Assembly: GCA_902778925.1 (NCBI GenBank)
Contig: CACYZN010000018.1
Span: 62,001-126,000 of the forward strand
From: an uncultured Bacteroidota bacterium
Lineage (GTDB): Bacteria > Bacteroidota > Bacteroidia > Bacteroidales > P3
Length of the DNA stretch: 64,000 bases
Reading direction: 5' to 3'
This document shows positions 1 through 7,634 of this stretch, in pieces. Within the stretch, counting starts at the first letter, position 1. The number at the start of each line of letters is the position of its first letter. The position numbers were made by a program, and so were the translations under genes. The notes under the pieces are model-generated. The model was not told the origin of the DNA, made no database searches, and saw nothing but the letters and a program-made list of their open reading frames with translations.

Positions 1-100
1 GCTGACTGAGCGTCCACATGGTCCAATCCATGGCCGTACAGTAGTGACTGTTTATCCAGCGGAAGCAATCGATGTCCCAGTTGACGAGAGTGTCAAGCAT
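1..100 (-). CDS. PAP2-family phosphatase, N-terminal part only (runs off the window)
   Basis: The minus strand opens with ATG at 98-100 and stays open to the window edge, giving 33 residues beginning [20 protein letters not shown]. This acidic/aromatic start, with a short helix before a Trp-rich membrane entry, resembles the N-terminus of Bacteroidota PAP2-superfamily membrane phosphatases. Its ATG overlaps the obg stop by 8 bp, so it is probably translated together with obg. Only the N-terminus is visible and the catalytic motifs lie outside the window. The family call is recognition from memory of similar N-termini, not a motif match. Confidence 0.55.
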   Translation of the reverse strand, partial: MLDTLVNWDIDCFRWINSHYCTAMDWTMWTLSQ

Positions 101-1088
101 CGGCCTGCAGTTTACGGTATATTACATCCTTCAGGGTGTCGATATTGAGCCCGCTGACTGCGCTGATGAAGACACACTCCACCCCTTTGGGCAGTCGGCG
201 CTTCAGCTGCTTCTGCATATCCTCGTCTATCATGTCGCATTTCGTGACTGCCAATATGCGCTGTTTGTCGAGCAGCTCCGGGTTGTACTTCTTCAGCTCG
301 TCGAGCAGCACATGGTATTCTTTAGCAATCTCAAGTTGCTCGCAGCTGACCATAAAGAGCAGTATCGAGTTGCGCTCTATATGGCGCAGGAAGCGCAGGC
401 CTAAACCTTTACCCTCGGCGGCCCCCTCGATGATGCCGGGTATGTCGGCTATGCAGAACGAGCGGTCGTCGCGGTATTTCACTATGCCCAGGTTGGGCAC
501 CAGGGTAGTGAAGGGGTAGTCGGCAATCTCGGGCTTTGCAGCGCTCACAGCGCTGAGGAAGGTGCTCTTGCCTGCATTGGGGAATCCCACCAGGCCCACA
601 TCGGCCAGCACCTTCAACTCAATGATTACCCAGCGCTCCTCGGCGGGCTCGCCGGGCTGTGCGTAGCGGGGTGTCTGGTTGGTGGCGCTCTTGAAGTGGT
701 CGTTGCCCAAGCCACCGCGGCCACCCTTGGCAATGATCAGTTCCTGGCCTTCTTCGGTCACCTCGCCCAGGTATTCGCCCGTTTCGGCATCGCGGCACAC
801 ACAGCCCAGCGGCACTTCCAGCACCTGGTCTTTTCCGGTGCGGCCGGTGCAGAGGTTCTCGCCGCCGTTCTGTCCGTCTTCGGCGAAGACATGCTTGGTG
901 TACTTCAGGTGCAGCAGGGTCCAGCGCTGTGTGGTACCGCGCAGTATCACATGGCCGCCACGGCCACCGTCGCCGCCGTCGGGACCGGCCTTGGCGTTAT
1001 ACTTCACCCGCAGCAGGTGGGCGCTGCCGGCGCCGCCTTTGCCCGAGCGCACGAGTATCTTGACGTAGTCTACGAAGTTAGAGGTCAT
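93..1088 (-). CDS. obg: Obg family GTPase (ribosome assembly)
   Basis: 331 aa. The N-terminal Obg fold (about residues 1-158) is glycine-rich, with repeats such as [13 protein letters not shown] and GGRGGLGN. It is followed by a G domain with P-loop GFPNAGKST (about residue 170), switch region DIPG and base-specificity motif TKCD. Obg binds the 50S subunit and acts in late ribosome assembly and the stringent response. There is no C-terminal OCT extension, as in many Bacteroidota forms. It has its own Bacteroidota-type promoter 22 bp upstream and overlaps the next gene (PAP2-like) by 8 bp, so it is the first gene of a unit that leaves the window. Confidence 0.97.
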   Translation of the reverse strand: MTSNFVDYVKILVRSGKGGAGSAHLLRVKYNAKAGPDGGDGGRGGHVILRGTTQRWTLLHLKYTKHVFAEDGQNGGENLCTGRTGKDQVLEVPLGCVCRDAETGEYLGEVTEEGQELIIAKGGRGGLGNDHFKSATNQTPRYAQPGEPAEERWVIIELKVLADVGLVGFPNAGKSTFLSAVSAAKPEIADYPFTTLVPNLGIVKYRDDRSFCIADIPGIIEGAAEGKGLGLRFLRHIERNSILLFMVSCEQLEIAKEYHVLLDELKKYNPELLDKQRILAVTKCDMIDEDMQKQLKRRLPKGVECVFISAVSGLNIDTLKDVIYRKLQADA

Positions 1089-1109
1089 TGCTTATGATAT
1101 TTCAAAATG

Positions 1110-1140
1110 CAAAGATACGACAATTCCTCGACATGGCCAA
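1110..1140 (-). promoter_or_regulatory. obg promoter
   Basis: On the minus strand TTGG (1137-1140) lies 19 bp upstream of TATCTTTG (1110-1117), matching the Bacteroidota housekeeping promoter layout. The predicted start is about 20 bp before the obg ATG. The 12 bases TTGGCCATGTCG at its -33 end recur in the kamA promoter. Confidence 0.75.
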
Positions 1141-1182
1141 ATAATTTAATGTGTTTTTATAACACTCCCTTCCGGCATACAT

Positions 1183-1216
1183 AAAAAAGCCTCCGTGGGT
1201 TGGTACCCGCGGAGGC
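1183..1216 (-). terminator. Terminator after adk
   Basis: A 12-bp stem (1189-1200 with 1205-1216, one G-U pair) with loop TGGT is followed on the minus strand by a run of six T. It lies 20 bp beyond the adk stop and ends the nrnA-FKBP-FKBP-adk unit. Confidence 0.85.
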
Positions 1217-1236
1217 TAAAAGAGTCAGCCTTGGCG

Positions 1237-1794
1237 TCAGCCAATGGCCTGGCGGATGCGGGCGGCTATGGCGTCGATGGTGCCAAGACCGTCGATGAGT
1301 TTCTGCTTGCCCTGGGCGGCGTAGTAGTCGGCCACGGGCTTGGTCTTGCTGTTGTACTCCTGCAGACGATTGTTGATGGTGGCCTCGTTGTCGTCGGCGC
1401 GACCCTGTATCTTGGCGCGCTCGAGCAGGCGGCGCATCAGCTCGTCCTTGGGCACCTCGAGCTGCACCATGCAGGTGAGCTCGCGGCCGTACTTGGCCAG
1501 CAGCTTGTCGAGCACCTCGGCCTGGGCCACGGTGCGGGGGAAGCCGTCGAAGAGCATACCTTTCTTGTCGGCAGCGATGGCCTTGTCCATCATCTCGATG
1601 ACGATGTCGTCGCTCACCAGCTGGCCGGCGTCCATGATGCTCTTGATGCGCTTGCCGAGTTCAGTCTGGTCGGCGATTTCCTTGCGCAGCAGGTCGCCGG
1701 TCGAGACATGCGTCAGGCCGTAGTGCTCCACTATGAAGTCGCTCTGGGTGCCTTTGCCGGCGCCGGGGGCTCCAAAGATTACTATATTCTTCAT
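1237..1794 (-). CDS. adk: Adenylate kinase
   Basis: 185 aa, ATP + AMP to 2 ADP, cytosolic. The start is the ATG at 1794, because MKNIVIFGAPGAGKGTQ places the P-loop GAPGAGKGT at residues 8-16, as in the family; upstream open frame is not homologous. Other motifs are the AMP-binding STGDLLR region, DGFPRT, and the LID arginines (RRLLERAKIQGRADD). The LID is the short type without a Cys4 zinc site. It is the last gene of the nrnA-FKBP-FKBP-adk run and is followed by a strong terminator. Confidence 0.97.
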   Translation of the reverse strand: MKNIVIFGAPGAGKGTQSDFIVEHYGLTHVSTGDLLRKEIADQTELGKRIKSIMDAGQLVSDDIVIEMMDKAIAADKKGMLFDGFPRTVAQAEVLDKLLAKYGRELTCMVQLEVPKDELMRRLLERAKIQGRADDNEATINNRLQEYNSKTKPVADYYAAQGKQKLIDGLGTIDAIAARIRQAIG

Positions 1795-1829
1795 TGAAGT
1801 TGGTTTTTGGTAGTTATAGGGGTACCCAC

Positions 1830-2735
1830 TTACTTCACGCTTACGATCTCGATGTCGAACACCAGGGGCGAGTAGGGGGGTATGGTGTTGGCACCCTGGG
1901 GGCCATAGCCGAGGGCCGACGGGATGATGAGCTGCAGCTTGGTGCCTTCGGGCTGACCCATGACGCCGTTCTCCCAACCACGGATGAGGCTCATCTGGCC
2001 CACGGTGTAGGTGAGGGGCTCGTACTGGCGGCCGGCCTGGTAGATGCCGCCGTCCTTGGCGTCGCTCTCGACACTGCTGTCGAACATGGTGCCGTCGAGC
2101 AGGCGGCCGGTGTAGTTCATGGACACGGTGCGGCCGGCAGCGACCTTGGCGCCGTTACCTTTCTTCTTCACGATGATGTAGAGGCCGTTGTTGTCGGGCT
2201 TGGCGGTAATGTTGTTCTTGGCCACGTAGGCGGCAATCTCGTCGGGCTCGTTCTGCTGGCGCTCCTGCATCTCTTTCATGAAGTTGTTCTGCTCGGCCAT
2301 AATCTCGTCGTGGGTAACGATGTCCTGAAGGTCGATTTCGTAGTAGATCTTCATGCCTTTGCCCGGCTCGTAGAACGGGGGCATCTGGTTGGGCTGAAGG
2401 AATTTGGCCATGGTGTCGGCCTCGATGGCGAAGGTGGCTTTATCGCCCACGTGCATCATCATCATGCCTTCGTAGAGGTCGCCGTCGAACGAGCGCTGGG
2501 CCTGCAGTATGCGGTCGGGGTGACCGGCATTGCTGAAGATCTGCACGGTGTCGAAGCGGATGGTCATCTCGCCCACCAGCACGTCGCCGTCCTGTACTTG
2601 CTGGCCATTGCTGTTTTTGGTCTCGAACTTGTACATCAGTCCGTTCTCGGTTCTCTTGAAACCGTCGCCGCCACAAGCGGCCAGCATCGTTGCTGCGGCC
2701 ACAAGCAGGGTGGCCATTTTGATTGTTTTCTTCAT
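1830..2735 (-). CDS. FKBP-type peptidyl-prolyl isomerase lipoprotein
   Basis: 301 aa. The signal peptide ends in a lipobox, MLAAC (Cys20), so it should be anchored in an envelope membrane. The middle part (about 30-180) is family-specific and charged. The C-terminal 110 residues form an FKBP domain: VSMNYTGRLLDGTMFDSSVE, then the IRGWENGVMGQPEGTK and PSALGYGPQGANTIPPYSPL loops. It is presumed to catalyse proline isomerisation in protein folding in the periplasm or on the cell surface. It lies 13 bp downstream of a second FKBP lipoprotein gene and 35 bp upstream of adk, so it is likely co-transcribed with both. Confidence 0.9.
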   Translation of the reverse strand: MKKTIKMATLLVAAATMLAACGGDGFKRTENGLMYKFETKNSNGQQVQDGDVLVGEMTIRFDTVQIFSNAGHPDRILQAQRSFDGDLYEGMMMMHVGDKATFAIEADTMAKFLQPNQMPPFYEPGKGMKIYYEIDLQDIVTHDEIMAEQNNFMKEMQERQQNEPDEIAAYVAKNNITAKPDNNGLYIIVKKKGNGAKVAAGRTVSMNYTGRLLDGTMFDSSVESDAKDGGIYQAGRQYEPLTYTVGQMSLIRGWENGVMGQPEGTKLQLIIPSALGYGPQGANTIPPYSPLVFDIEIVSVK

Positions 2736-2748
2736 TGTTTTGTTATTG

Positions 2749-3270
2749 TTAATTGTGTATCTTTATTTTGTAAATCAGTATCATTCTGGGACCCACGCGG
2801 TCGCCGTCGCCGGCCACGCCGTAGCCCTGTTCCGAGGGCAGCACCACCACGGCCTGCGAGCCATGGTGCAGGGTGCGCAGTGCCGCATCGAGGCCCCGGG
2901 TGGGCTGCAGGCGTCCCACCACCACGGTGTCGTCGACCGAGCCGTACAGCGTCTGGCCGTCGATGGCTTCGAGGCGGTAGCTGATGTGGAGGGTGTCCTC
3001 GTATTCCACAGCTCGGCCGGTGCCGCGCGCGGTTTCCATCACCCGTGCGCCGGCGGCAAGCTTCTGCATCTGCCATCCGCGCCGCCCCACGTAGCCGTCT
3101 ATCTGGGCCTCTTCGCTGCCGGCGATGTAGCGGTTGGCGTTGATGAGGTTCTCCTTCAGCGAGTTGCCTTGCGGAGCCTCGGTCTCGACCACCGGCACGT
3201 CGCGGCAGGCCGCCATGAGGACGGCAGCCAGCAGCAGTGGCAACAGGGTTCTATGGGCGGTGTGTTTCAA
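2749..3270 (-). CDS. Small FKBP-like lipoprotein
   Basis: 173 aa with lipobox MAACRD (Cys at about 22). The C-terminal half is a diverged FKBP domain (TLHISYRLEAIDGQTLYGS, then LDAALRTLHHGSQAVVVLPSEQGYGVAGDGDRVGPRMIL). The usual DSS and aromatic pocket residues are partly replaced, so isomerase activity is doubtful and it may act as a chaperone or binding protein. It resembles GldI-type FKBP lipoproteins in size and layout. It overlaps the nrnA stop by 4 bp and sits 13 bp before the larger FKBP gene. Confidence 0.8.
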   Translation of the reverse strand: MKHTAHRTLLPLLLAAVLMAACRDVPVVETEAPQGNSLKENLINANRYIAGSEEAQIDGYVGRRGWQMQKLAAGARVMETARGTGRAVEYEDTLHISYRLEAIDGQTLYGSVDDTVVVGRLQPTRGLDAALRTLHHGSQAVVVLPSEQGYGVAGDGDRVGPRMILIYKIKIHN

Positions 3271-4292
3271 AATCCAAAGTGTTGTTTCACTGTATCGATA
3301 GTGGCCTCGAACGGCAGGTGGCTGGTGGCGCCGGCAGCGCGTGCGTGGCCGCCGCCGCCAAAGAGCCGGCTGGCTATCTGGTTGACGTCGTAGCGCGATT
3401 TCGAGCGCAGCGAGAGGCGCACGCTGTCCACCTCCTCGCGCACCAGTATGCCGCAGTCCACGTCGCGCAGCAGCATCACCTCGTTTATCAGTCCCGTCAG
3501 CTCCGAGCTCTTCATGCCATAGGACTCGATGTCGGCGCGGCTCAGCCGCATCAGCGCCACGTCGCCGTGCACCTCGAGCCGGTTGGCCATGGCAAAGCCG
3601 AAGAAACGCAGCCGCGGCAGGGTGAACACATTCTTGATACTGCGGTTTATGGCCATCGGGTCGATGCCGTAGTCGAGCAGTTCGGCCATGGCCAGGTAGA
3701 CGCTGGCGCGGTCGTTGCTGTAGCTCAGCGTGCCGGTGTCGGTGCAGATGCCGGCATAGAGGCAGGTGGCTGCCTCGCGGTCGAAGGCCTCGCGGCCGAA
3801 CGCCTCGCGCATGGTCCAGTATACCAGCTCGCAGGTGCTCGAGGCTTCAGACTCCGACACCATCAGCTGGAACATGTCCAACGCAGGGTCTATATGGTGG
3901 TCTATCAGCAGCTTGCGGGCAGTGCTGCGCTTCAGGTCGTCGGCCAGACGGCCCGTGCGGTCTAGGCTGCTCACATCGAGCGCCACCACGAGGTCGGCCT
4001 GCTCGATGGCCGAGCGACAGAGGTCCGGGTCGGCGGCCCCGCTTGCTATGGTGTCGCTGCCGGGCAGCCACGCCAGCTCGTCGGGACACCCGTCGGGCAG
4101 CAGCGGTGTGACCGTGGCCTGCACGGTGCGGCGCAGCACGGCCTTGAGACCCAGCACCGACCCGACGGCGTCGCCGTCGGCGTTCATGTGGGCCACCACA
4201 ACCACATGCCCGGCACCCGTCAGGGCGTCGCGCAGGGCCGCAATGGGCCATTGGCTGGCAAACACAGCCTCCTTGCAAGTCGCAATGTGCAT
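3267..4292 (-). CDS. nrnA: DHH-family phosphoesterase, NrnA-type oligoribonuclease/pAp phosphatase
   Basis: 341 aa. The DHH domain has AHMNADGDAVGS (metal ligands) near residue 35 and the name motif LLIDHHID near residue 137. The C-terminal DHHA1 domain has the substrate loop FGGGGHARAAG. Family members degrade nano-RNAs (2-5 nt) and dephosphorylate pAp. It is the first gene of a minus-strand unit with two FKBP genes and adk, overlapping the next gene by 4 bp, and has a TATATTTG promoter box 45 bp upstream. The MHIATC start is kept because no better ATG precedes the conserved part. Confidence 0.9.
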   Translation of the reverse strand: MHIATCKEAVFASQWPIAALRDALTGAGHVVVVAHMNADGDAVGSVLGLKAVLRRTVQATVTPLLPDGCPDELAWLPGSDTIASGAADPDLCRSAIEQADLVVALDVSSLDRTGRLADDLKRSTARKLLIDHHIDPALDMFQLMVSESEASSTCELVYWTMREAFGREAFDREAATCLYAGICTDTGTLSYSNDRASVYLAMAELLDYGIDPMAINRSIKNVFTLPRLRFFGFAMANRLEVHGDVALMRLSRADIESYGMKSSELTGLINEVMLLRDVDCGILVREEVDSVRLSLRSKSRYDVNQIASRLFGGGGHARAAGATSHLPFEATIDTVKQHFGF

Positions 4293-4337
4293 GTACTACA
4301 ATAGTTTACAGCATTTCCGCTACCGGAAATCACCGTG

Positions 4338-4345
4338 CAAATATA
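4338..4345 (-). promoter_or_regulatory. nrnA promoter -7 box
   Basis: TATATTTG on the minus strand, 45 bp before the nrnA ATG, matches the Bacteroidota TAnnTTTG box. The -33 element is weak. Confidence 0.6.
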
Positions 4346-4486
4346 CTACTTTTATTGTAAACATAAGAACAATAAAAACTATTTTTGAACCCAAAGCACC
4401 GTCTTTCCCTTCCCGCCCGGACACTTTATCACCACGCACTCAGCGCCTTGCGAGCGCCAAACCGTCCTAACAGCCTCAAAACCAGC

Positions 4487-4600
4487 TCCTCTCCTGATCC
4501 CCTCCGGTATTTCTTATGTACTTCTTATGTATTTCTTATGTATTTCTTATGTTTTAAACATAAATACAACATAAGAAATACATAAGGGGAGAGGATGGGG
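4487..4600. repeat. 11-bp-unit palindromic element, copy A
   Basis: The left arm has four tandem 11-bp units (tatttcttatg, tacttcttatg, then tatttcttatg twice, 4508-4551). A turn ttttaaa follows, then a right arm of complementary units (cataagaaata type, 4559-4586), with outer flanks CCTCTCC and GGGGAGAGG also complementary. It fills most of the 373-bp divergent gap between nrnA (minus) and the secreted protein at 4666 (plus). Copies B-E are at 16.1, 27.5, 35.4 and 48.0 kb. The gap otherwise holds only the nrnA promoter. Confidence 0.85.
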
Positions 4601-4665
4601 TGGGGGACAAAAAAATATGGCTGCGGCGCAATAATAGGGGGCAAACGGCGTTTGTAGCAGTAACG

Positions 4666-5649
4666 ATGAAGACCAAACGCACATTAGCCATAGTCCTGCT
4701 CGCGGCGCTGATGGCCATGGGTCAGGGACTTAGGGCCCAGGACAAGGCAGCCATGCAGCAGTACCAGCAGCACCTGGCCGCGCTGCTCGAGCGCGTGGCC
4801 ACGGCTCCGACCGACAACGAACGCTATCTGGCGTCGGAAGAGGCCGTGCAGGTGCTGGAACGCGCCCTCGACGAGGAGGAGTCGGAGCGCTGGCAGTGGC
4901 AGCTGCCCACCGTGGCCTCGGTGCTTACCTCGCCCGACGGGCGGCTGCGCCTGTTCACCTGGGCCGTGGTGCGCGACAACGGCGAGCAGGAATGCTTCGG
5001 CGCCATACAGTATTACAACGACCGCGACGAGGAGTTCCAATACAGCCTGCTCAACGACAAGAGCGACGAGATAATAAACCGCGAAGAGTCGATGCTCGGC
5101 CCCGACCGCTGGCTCGGTTCGGTGTACCAGGAGATTATACAGACCTCGCACGCGGGCCACACCTTCTACACGCTGCTGGGCTGGAACGGGGTCGACAACC
5201 TGACCGACCGCCGCGTCATCGAGCCCGTCACCATGCGGGGCGGCAAACCCCAGTTCGGCGGGCCACTCTTCCGCCGCGAACGCAATCTGCGCCGCATCGT
5301 GCTCGAATACACCAACAATGCCATGGTCAACCTGCGCTACGAAGACCAATTCGTCGAGGAGGTGAGCCGCCAGCGCGTCAAAGTGAAAGGCACGAACCGC
5401 TACCAGGTGGTCGAAAACAGCAAGACCCACAAGGAGAAAATGATTATATTCGACGAGGTGGAGCCCCAGGTGCCCGGCATGGAAGGCCTCTTCCAGTACT
5501 ATGTGCCCTCGGGCCTGGAACTGGCCTACGCCTTTGTCGATGGCAAATGGGAGCTGCGCAACGGCGCCCAGGGTCGCCTCGCCGACAAGAAACTGAACAA
5601 GGACTTTGCTCCACTGCCCAAGGTGGATCCCGCCTACCGCTTCAAATAA
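4666..5649 (+). CDS. Secreted protein of unknown function
   Basis: 327 aa. The start is the ATG at 4666, which gives a clean signal peptide (MKTKRTLAIVLLAALMAMG, cleavage after LRAQ); in-frame codons further upstream are charged and not signal-like. The mature part begins with a helical stretch (QQYQQHLAALLERV) and then alternates beta-type segments rich in Tyr/Trp/Arg, with no enzyme motif that I recognise. Context is only housekeeping: dxs begins 4 bp after its stop, so the two are probably co-transcribed. It is a conserved-looking periplasmic or outer-membrane-associated protein, and no function can be assigned. Confidence 0.8.
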   Translation: MKTKRTLAIVLLAALMAMGQGLRAQDKAAMQQYQQHLAALLERVATAPTDNERYLASEEAVQVLERALDEEESERWQWQLPTVASVLTSPDGRLRLFTWAVVRDNGEQECFGAIQYYNDRDEEFQYSLLNDKSDEIINREESMLGPDRWLGSVYQEIIQTSHAGHTFYTLLGWNGVDNLTDRRVIEPVTMRGGKPQFGGPLFRRERNLRRIVLEYTNNAMVNLRYEDQFVEEVSRQRVKVKGTNRYQVVENSKTHKEKMIIFDEVEPQVPGMEGLFQYYVPSGLELAYAFVDGKWELRNGAQGRLADKKLNKDFAPLPKVDPAYRFK

Positions 5650-5653
5650 AGAT

Positions 5654-7546
5654 ATGGTACTTCGCGACATACGCACTCCCCAAGAGCTGAAACGACTGCC
5701 CAAAGAACAGCTGCAGCCGCTGGCCGACCAGCTGCGCGACTACATCATCGACACCCTCTCGTCGCACCCCGGCCACCTGGCCTCCAGCCTCGGCACCGTC
5801 GAGCTCACCATCGCCCTGCACTACGTCTTCAACACACCCGACGACAAGCTGGTGTGGGATGTGGGTCACCAGGCCTACGCCCACAAGATACTCACCGGCC
5901 GCGGCGACCGCTTCGCCACCATACGCACCTACGGCGGCCTCAGCGGCTTCCCAAAGATGTCCGAAAGCGAATACGACGCCTTCGGTACCGGACACAGCTC
6001 CACCTCCATCTCGGCCGCCCTCGGCATGGCCACCGCCTCGAAGCTGCTCGGCAACAACTCGCGCAGCCACATCGCCGTCATCGGCGACGGCGCACTCACC
6101 GGCGGCGAGGCCTTCGAGGCACTGAACAACGTCGGCGAGTCGAAAGCCAACATACTCATCGTACTCAACGACAACGGCATATCGATAGACCGCGCCGTGG
6201 GTGGCCTCGACAGCTACCTCACACGCTTCACCGCCTCGCGCCACTACAACAGGCTCAAGGAGCAGGTGTGGCAGCGCCTCGACGGAAGCACCGGCGGCAA
6301 ACGCCACGACCACTCGCTAGGCTTCTTCCAGCGCCTCACCTCGATGGCCAAGACAGTGGCCCTCGGCAGCAGCAACCTCTTCGAAAGTCTCGGCATACGC
6401 TACTTCGGCCCCATCGACGGACACGACATACATCAGCTCGTCGACATGCTGCAGCGCCTCAAGAGCCTCGAAGGCCCCAAGTTGCTGCACGTCATCACCA
6501 CCAAGGGCAAGGGACTGCGGCAGGCCGAGCAGAACCCCGTCGTCTACCACGCTCCCGGCACCTACGACATCCGCACCGGCGACCGCATCGTCGAGCCCTC
6601 GTCGGGCGCCCCGCTGCGATACCAAGACGTCTTCGGCCACACCATCACCGAGTTGGCAGGGCAGAACCCCCGCATCGTGGGCATCACGCCCGCCATGCTC
6701 TCCGGATGCTCGCTCAGCATCATGCAGAAAGCCATGCCCAACCGAGTCTTCGACGTGGGCATCGCCGAACAGCACGCCGTCACCTTCGCCGCAGGCCTCG
6801 CCGCCCAGGGCATGACGCCCTTCTGCAATATCTACTCCTCGTTTGCACAACGCGCCTACGACCAGATTATCCACGATGTGGCACTGCAACAGTTGCCGGT
6901 GGTCTTCTGCCTCGACCGCGCCGGACTGGTTGGCGACGACGGTCCCACACACCACGGCGTCTTCGACCTCGCCGCACTGCGCCCCATACCGAACCTCACC
7001 ATCTGCGCTCCGCTCGACGAACACGAACTGCGCAACCTCATGTACACCGCCCAGCTGCCAGGCCACGGCTCCTTCGTGATACGCTATCCGCGTGGCAAGA
7101 GTGTGCATTCCGATTGGAAATCAGACTTTAACGAAATCAGGGTAGGAGAGGGGCGCCGTCTGCGTCAAGGCACCGACGTGGCCGTCCTCAGCCTTGGCCA
7201 CCCGGGCAACGATGCGCTCGCGGCCGCCGACATCCTGGCCGGACGGGGAGTCTCGGTCGCCGTCTACGACATGCGGTTCCTCAAGCCACTCGACACGCGG
7301 TTGCTCGACGAGGTCGCCGCAGCTGGCTTCCGCCGCATAATTACCATAGAAGACGGTGTGCGCCTCGGCGGATTCGGCGAGGCCATTGTCGAGTATTTCG
7401 CCCAGACACATCCCGATCAGGTCGGCAAGATCCACGTGCTCGCAATACCCGATGCATTCATCCAGCACGGTCCCGTACCGCATTTGAAACACGACTGCGC
7501 CATAGACGCTGACGCCATTGTAGCCGCCGCCATCCAACAATCATAA
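5654..7546 (+). CDS. dxs: 1-deoxy-D-xylulose-5-phosphate synthase
   Basis: 630 aa. It makes DXP from pyruvate and glyceraldehyde-3-phosphate, the entry step of the MEP isoprenoid pathway, with thiamine diphosphate. The start is the ATG at 5654 (MVLRDIRTPQELKRL). The TPP motif region is IGDGALTGGEAFEALNNVG with NDNGISID following. The pyrimidine-binding half has DVGIAEQHAVTFAAGLA with the catalytic Glu, and the C-terminal transketolase domain follows. Length is normal. No terminator is visible after the stop, so its transcripts could read into the microvirus provirus that starts 60 bp downstream. Confidence 0.97.
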   Translation: MVLRDIRTPQELKRLPKEQLQPLADQLRDYIIDTLSSHPGHLASSLGTVELTIALHYVFNTPDDKLVWDVGHQAYAHKILTGRGDRFATIRTYGGLSGFPKMSESEYDAFGTGHSSTSISAALGMATASKLLGNNSRSHIAVIGDGALTGGEAFEALNNVGESKANILIVLNDNGISIDRAVGGLDSYLTRFTASRHYNRLKEQVWQRLDGSTGGKRHDHSLGFFQRLTSMAKTVALGSSNLFESLGIRYFGPIDGHDIHQLVDMLQRLKSLEGPKLLHVITTKGKGLRQAEQNPVVYHAPGTYDIRTGDRIVEPSSGAPLRYQDVFGHTITELAGQNPRIVGITPAMLSGCSLSIMQKAMPNRVFDVGIAEQHAVTFAAGLAAQGMTPFCNIYSSFAQRAYDQIIHDVALQQLPVVFCLDRAGLVGDDGPTHHGVFDLAALRPIPNLTICAPLDEHELRNLMYTAQLPGHGSFVIRYPRGKSVHSDWKSDFNEIRVGEGRRLRQGTDVAVLSLGHPGNDALAAADILAGRGVSVAVYDMRFLKPLDTRLLDEVAAAGFRRIITIEDGVRLGGFGEAIVEYFAQTHPDQVGKIHVLAIPDAFIQHGPVPHLKHDCAIDADAIVAAAIQQS

Positions 7547-7606
7547 CAATATAGTAGCCAGGGCACAGCACCCATGTCCCGCCCCATACTTTACAAATCC
7601 TACTTA

Positions 7607-7622
7607 ACATAACCCCGATATT
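7607..7622. repeat. attL core, 16-bp direct repeat with attR
   Basis: acataaccccgatatt at 7607-7622 is identical to 13405-13420 and bounds the provirus. The host side reads acttaacataa, close to the reverse complement of a XerD arm (E. coli dif: atttaacataa), so this looks like a dif-type site. Similarity of the other arm to a XerC arm is weak. The host bases also place an in-frame TAA (7605-7607) directly before the phage rep frame. Confidence 0.8.
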
Positions 7623-7634
7623 GCACCGGAAACG

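Noticed and set aside
4500-4600. 11-bp tandem repeats as a CRISPR array
   Set aside because: No spacers, units far too short, mirror-image arms and no cas genes nearby.
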